This document shows, piece by piece, positions 61,549 to 64,000 of a DNA stretch of 64,000 nt. The DNA comes from Mesorhizobium_K sp040049215. GTDB lineage: Bacteria; Pseudomonadota; Alphaproteobacteria; Rhizobiales; Rhizobiaceae. The notes beneath the pieces were generated by a model. It was given only the letters and a program-made list of their open reading frames with translations, was not told the DNA's origin and did no database searches. How positions within the stretch are numbered: position 1 is the first letter of the stretch; every line of letters begins with the position of its first letter. The position numbers and the translations under genes are program-made. The stretch is taken from assembly GCF_040049215.1 (NCBI RefSeq), contig NZ_JBDZDN010000003.1, forward strand, positions 372,001 to 436,000. Direction: 5' to 3'.

Positions 61549-62556
61549 TCAGGGGTCGAACGGGCCAAGGCGGATGGGTACTTCCCTGGCCGGCTGCGAA
61601 AATCGGCGCCCGAACGTTCGGAAATAGCTGATGAATTTGTTTAACCAAGTGTGGCGCCAATAGACAACGCGTTGATCGGAAAGGTCGAATTCGACCGTGC
61701 GCCAACGCACTGTGGCAGGCTTTCCGTTCGGTGATCCGAGTGCGCGGGCCTCAGTCAGCAGACGGATGTTCCTGCCCGAAACGTTTATCCCAACCCCCGG
61801 CCTCTTGCGGATCGCCGACGACAGGACCTGCAGATACTTGCGCGTCCAACGAGGCTGTACGACCAGCTTTGGCAGAATGTAGTGGGCATAGGGATAGGTG
61901 CCCGGCGGCTGCGGCCACGCCTGGATTTCACCCGCGCAATAGCCGGGAATGACATGGCGCGTCATGCAGGAGAGGGCGTCTGCGACGAAATCGGAGGGAT
62001 CGGTCGTCCCGGAGACGTCCGACATCGCCGCCTGCGCCACGATCGCCCCTTCGTCGAAGGCATTGGTCATTTCGTGCAGCGTGACTCCGCCTGAGCGTTC
62101 CATGGCATCGTCGATCGCCAGCCACTGGATTGGTTGAGGCCCGCGGTAGTGCGGCAAGAGGGCAGGGTGGAAGTTCAGCGCCCCGCGCGGAAAAAGCCCA
62201 AGCAGGCCGTCAGGGATCAAGCGCATGAAGGCGTAGCTGATCGCCACGTCGGGTGCGTCCGCAGCGAGTTTCCGGTAAAGGTCCTGCCAGTCCAGCGGCG
62301 GTTCGGGCCTGATCACGGGAATACGATGGCGGCGAAGGTGTCGCATGACCGACCATTGCAGGTTAAGCCACTGTACCGGCTCGGACAGCACACGGGGCCC
62401 CTTCTGACGGTAGACGACGATCGCGCTGATGCGGTGTCCGCCGTCCAGCCATGCCTTGATCATGGGGGCGGCGATCCCGGACAAATGTACGAAGAACACG
62501 GCGGTCAATGGGACCTGACCGCCCCCGGCCGCGGGAATTGGGGTTGGTTCAGTCAC
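61549..62556 (-). CDS. Formyltransferase family protein
   Basis: This 335-residue protein resembles methionyl-tRNA formyltransferase and sugar N-formyltransferases. The folate-binding core NFHPALLPHYRGPQPIQW contains the catalytic Asn and His, followed by GVTLHEMTNAFDEGAIVAQ. It is not the housekeeping Fmt, which normally sits with def. It would transfer a formyl group from 10-formyl-THF to an amino group of a sugar or peptide. It is divergent from the precursor peptide gene, with 109 bases between them, so it may be co-regulated with it. The start is a GTG. Confidence 0.82.
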   Translation of the reverse strand: MTEPTPIPAAGGGQVPLTAVFFVHLSGIAAPMIKAWLDGGHRISAIVVYRQKGPRVLSEPVQWLNLQWSVMRHLRRHRIPVIRPEPPLDWQDLYRKLAADAPDVAISYAFMRLIPDGLLGLFPRGALNFHPALLPHYRGPQPIQWLAIDDAMERSGGVTLHEMTNAFDEGAIVAQAAMSDVSGTTDPSDFVADALSCMTRHVIPGYCAGEIQAWPQPPGTYPYAHYILPKLVVQPRWTRKYLQVLSSAIRKRPGVGINVSGRNIRLLTEARALGSPNGKPATVRWRTVEFDLSDQRVVYWRHTWLNKFISYFRTFGRRFSQPAREVPIRLGPFDP

Positions 62557-62588
62557 GATTCACCGGACCGGGCAGGACAAGGAAATCA

Positions 62589-62611
62589 AATCCGCGCCTG
62601 ACCCGCGGATT
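62589..62611. promoter_or_regulatory. Palindromic operator candidate upstream of the precursor peptide gene
   Basis: The arms AATCCGCG and CGCGGATT are perfectly complementary, 8 bp each, with a 7-base spacer, and overlap the first two bases of the proposed -35 element. This geometry suits a dimeric repressor controlling the precursor gene and perhaps the divergent formyltransferase gene. The protein that binds is not known. Confidence 0.5.
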
Positions 62612-62637
62612 GACCCTGCGGACGCAGATATTATAAC
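62610..62637 (+). promoter_or_regulatory. Sigma70-type promoter of the precursor peptide gene
   Basis: TTGACC (62610-62615) and TATAAC (62632-62637) are each one base off consensus and are spaced by 16 bases. The start of transcription would lie near 62644, giving a 5' leader of about 22 bases that contains the GGGGAA ribosome-binding site. Confidence 0.6.
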
Positions 62638-62665
62638 GAAGACCGATTCTTCGGGGAAATCTGCC

Positions 62666-62758
62666 ATGAAAAAACACTATACTAAACCCGCATTGGTGAA
62701 GCGCGAAACGATTTCGGCGGTTACCGCAAAGGGGAATGACTCCTTGGCACCGCTCTAG
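62666..62758 (+). CDS. Short RiPP precursor peptide, lasso-leader-like
   Basis: This 30-codon gene encodes a peptide starting MKKHYTKPALVKRE and ending KGNDSLAPL. The YTKPAL segment matches the YxxPxL leader motif that PqqD-like (B1) proteins bind in lasso-peptide systems, and Thr-Ala-Lys-Gly further on resembles the leader/core boundary. It has a good promoter, a GGGGAA site 7 bases before the ATG, and lies upstream of PqqD-like and B2-like genes. If the core starts at the glycine it is only eight residues with no acidic residue at position 7-9, so a normal lasso ring cannot form. Its lower GC content and Lys/Thr-rich make-up differ from the neighbours, as is usual for precursors. Confidence 0.75.
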   Translation: MKKHYTKPALVKRETISAVTAKGNDSLAPL

Positions 62759-62880
62759 CCGCAACTCAAACTTGGCAATTTGCGTATTGGGCCTGGAACT
62801 TGACTGGTGCGATCTTCCGCTTCAGAAGCTGGCGGCGCCCTGAACCCCGGCTATGGCGCGATAGCCTGAGGAGTTGAACG

Positions 62881-63159
62881 ATGCCCCACGACGAAGTGTA
62901 TTCCCTGTCGCCGTTGGCCTCCTTCCAGTCGGTCGGAGACGGCGCCGTCGTGCTGCTCGCCGACAGCGGCCAGCTCTATTCGTGCAATGACACGTCCGAA
63001 GCCTTTCTGCGCCATGTCGACGGAAAGCGTTCACTCGCCGACATCGTCGATCTGCTGGCCGAGGAGTACGAAGTCGAGCGCGAGATGCTGGAGGCCGATC
63101 TCGCCGAGTTGGCCGCGAGCCTGATACAGGAAGGCGTCATCGTCGGCGGCAAGAACTGA
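62881..63159 (+). CDS. PqqD family protein, RiPP leader-binding B1-like (second copy)
   Basis: This 92-residue protein is a PqqD/RRE domain: VVLLADSGQLYSCNDTSEAF, then LRHVDGKRSLADIVDLLA and a C-terminal VEREMLEADLAELAASLIQE. It should bind the YxxPxL leader of the precursor and deliver it to the B2 peptidase encoded next. The ATG follows GAGGAG. It lies 122 bases after the precursor stop and 16 bases before the B2 gene. It differs clearly from the first copy at 57 kb, which has a longer tail. Confidence 0.87.
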   Translation: MPHDEVYSLSPLASFQSVGDGAVVLLADSGQLYSCNDTSEAFLRHVDGKRSLADIVDLLAEEYEVEREMLEADLAELAASLIQEGVIVGGKN

Positions 63160-63175
63160 ACGGCAGGCACGGCGC

Positions 63176-63616
63176 GTGAGTTTCCTGAAAACCTGTCGGT
63201 TTCGCATTGACCTCTGGCTGGCGGCGCGATCGCTGCCCTGGCGGGTCGCGGGCAAATCCTTCGAGGAGATACTCGCGCAGGCGTCGCCCCAAGGCCGTGT
63301 CGACTATGCCGGCCTTCCGGCGGAGTACATCTCGCGCCGCGTGCGCAAATCGGTCCGTCACCCCTGGCTGATGCGTGATCGCCGCTGTCTTCGCGAGGGG
63401 CTTCTCGGCTTCGAGTTTCTGCGCAGGTCGGGATATTCGCCGGAGCTGCATTTCGCGGTCGATCCCGCTTCGGTCTCGTCCGACCGGATATCGGCCCATT
63501 GCTGGGTCTGCCTGGACGGCAAGCCGGTCGTCGGAGATCGGCAGGGCGACCAGATTACCATTTTCGTTCACCGCTCGGAAACGCCTGAGCCGGCCGGCGA
63601 CAGGACAATGCATTGA
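63176..63616 (+). CDS. Lasso peptide biosynthesis B2-like transglutaminase-fold protease
   Basis: This 146-residue protein matches the B2 family of lasso-peptide maturation. Catalytic Cys71 lies in DRRCLREGLLGFEFLRRSGY, His108 in SAHCWVCLDG and Asp114 in the same loop, forming a cysteine-protease triad. B2 enzymes cut the leader peptide once the B1 protein presents it. A GTG start is used. Its stop codon overlaps the start of the next gene. The length is normal for a free-standing B2. Confidence 0.87.
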   Translation: MSFLKTCRFRIDLWLAARSLPWRVAGKSFEEILAQASPQGRVDYAGLPAEYISRRVRKSVRHPWLMRDRRCLREGLLGFEFLRRSGYSPELHFAVDPASVSSDRISAHCWVCLDGKPVVGDRQGDQITIFVHRSETPEPAGDRTMH

Positions 63617-64000
63617 TCAGCCGTCATTTCGACTTGATGGGGCCTGTTCTCAGGGTCAACGTGGAGGATGACCGCCTGGCCGATCGCTTCGGGGCACTAC
63701 TGCGTGGCCTGGCAATCGAAACGGCGAACGATCCGGCGTTTACGCTTACGATCCAGGAGGGAACGCCCAAGTCGATCCCGGGTGCCGCCACGACCATCTA
63801 CGAAGGGCCGGTCTTCTGGGAGGGTGACTGCGTCTATGCCGAGGATGGGGGGCGACTTTACCTTTCGTTCCCTGGCCGGCTCTCCCTGATGCTCGATCCA
63901 GAGGCCAGGGCGGCGCAGATAGTCGCCGCGCCCGACAGCGTTTCGCGCGTCGGCGCGACCGCCGGCATGTTGGTGGTCGACGCGGCGGTCGACGCATCCG
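63613..64000 (+). CDS. Unrecognised RiPP-cluster protein, N-terminal part (runs off window)
   Basis: Only the first 129 codons are visible. A TTG start overlaps the B2 stop (TTGA), and an ATG at 63637 is the alternative. The segment GPVLRVNVEDDRLADRFGAL and the later IYEGPVFWEGDCVYAEDGGR resemble the N-terminal region of P-loop kinase-like proteins found near B2 genes, but the P-loop itself would lie beyond the edge. An asparagine-synthetase-like cyclase would be expected further on if this is a lasso system. I cannot assign a function from this part alone. Confidence 0.6.
   Translation, partial: MISRHFDLMGPVLRVNVEDDRLADRFGALLRGLAIETANDPAFTLTIQEGTPKSIPGAATTIYEGPVFWEGDCVYAEDGGRLYLSFPGRLSLMLDPEARAAQIVAAPDSVSRVGATAGMLVVDAAVDAS

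Noticed and set aside
62666..62758. Calling the short peptide a typical lasso peptide
   Set aside because: The putative core is too short and lacks Asp or Glu at positions 7-9, so only a general RiPP precursor is claimed.
1..64000. tRNA or rRNA genes, CRISPR arrays, insertion sequences, prophage genes
   Set aside because: I looked for cloverleaf-like sequence, regularly spaced repeats, transposases and integrases and found none that I could support.

Overview
The window reads as a piece of a high-GC alphaproteobacterial chromosome. The best fit is a member of the Hyphomicrobiales close to Mesorhizobium or other Phyllobacteriaceae. The inference rests on the iron regulator RirA with its three-cysteine motif, a hmuPSTUV heme-uptake operon preceded by a TGA-N9-TCA operator, a putA gene without its own DNA-binding domain controlled by a divergent Lrp-type regulator, and a form II coxSLM operon. 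I saw no tRNA, rRNA, insertion sequence, prophage or CRISPR array.

Region by region. 0-12 kb is mostly metabolism: a truncated histidine phosphatase, an AEC transporter, succinate-semialdehyde dehydrogenase, aldose epimerase, KDG kinase, a FixH-like protein with a di-heme peroxidase, a HEAT-like protein, and putR/putA. 12-21.5 kb is a complete heme-acquisition locus: receptor, small exported protein, TonB and HmuQ-like heme oxygenase on the minus strand, HmuPSTUV on the plus strand, then rirA. 21.8-27.2 kb holds a DUF445 protein and coxSLM, with a long hairpin between coxL and coxM. 27.3-31.6 kb holds DUF3300 and DUF2950 proteins, a flavo-heme reductase and a small cytochrome c.

31.8-46.1 kb is a concentration of signalling and transport genes. 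A soluble class III nucleotide cyclase is divergent from a DUF3095 protein that keeps cyclase-like aspartates. An overlapping Yej/Dpp-like peptide ABC transporter follows. After it come an ABC exporter-like protein whose ATPase motifs are destroyed, a free-standing cyclic-nucleotide-binding protein, a metallo-beta-lactamase-fold hydrolase and a membrane-anchored cyclase. Making, sensing and possibly degrading a cyclic nucleotide next to a probably ATPase-dead ABC protein is the most unusual arrangement here.

46.1-56.8 kb is a surface-polysaccharide region with two divergent operons. The minus-strand operon has four glycosyltransferases, a histidine phosphatase and a polysaccharide deacetylase. 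The plus-strand operon has a polysaccharide-lyase-like protein, an FkbM methyltransferase, a UDP-uronate epimerase and a UDP-sugar dehydrogenase.

57-64 kb looks like a RiPP cluster related to lasso-peptide clusters. It has two PqqD-like leader-binding proteins, an HPr-kinase-like protein, two GT2 glycosyltransferases, a PF14907-type nucleotidyltransferase, a formyltransferase, a transglutaminase-like B2 leader peptidase, and a 30-residue precursor with a YxxPxL leader. The precursor has its own promoter and a palindromic operator candidate. Its tail is too short and lacks the ring-closing acidic residue of a lasso core, so the product may be of another kind. The cluster runs off the right edge.
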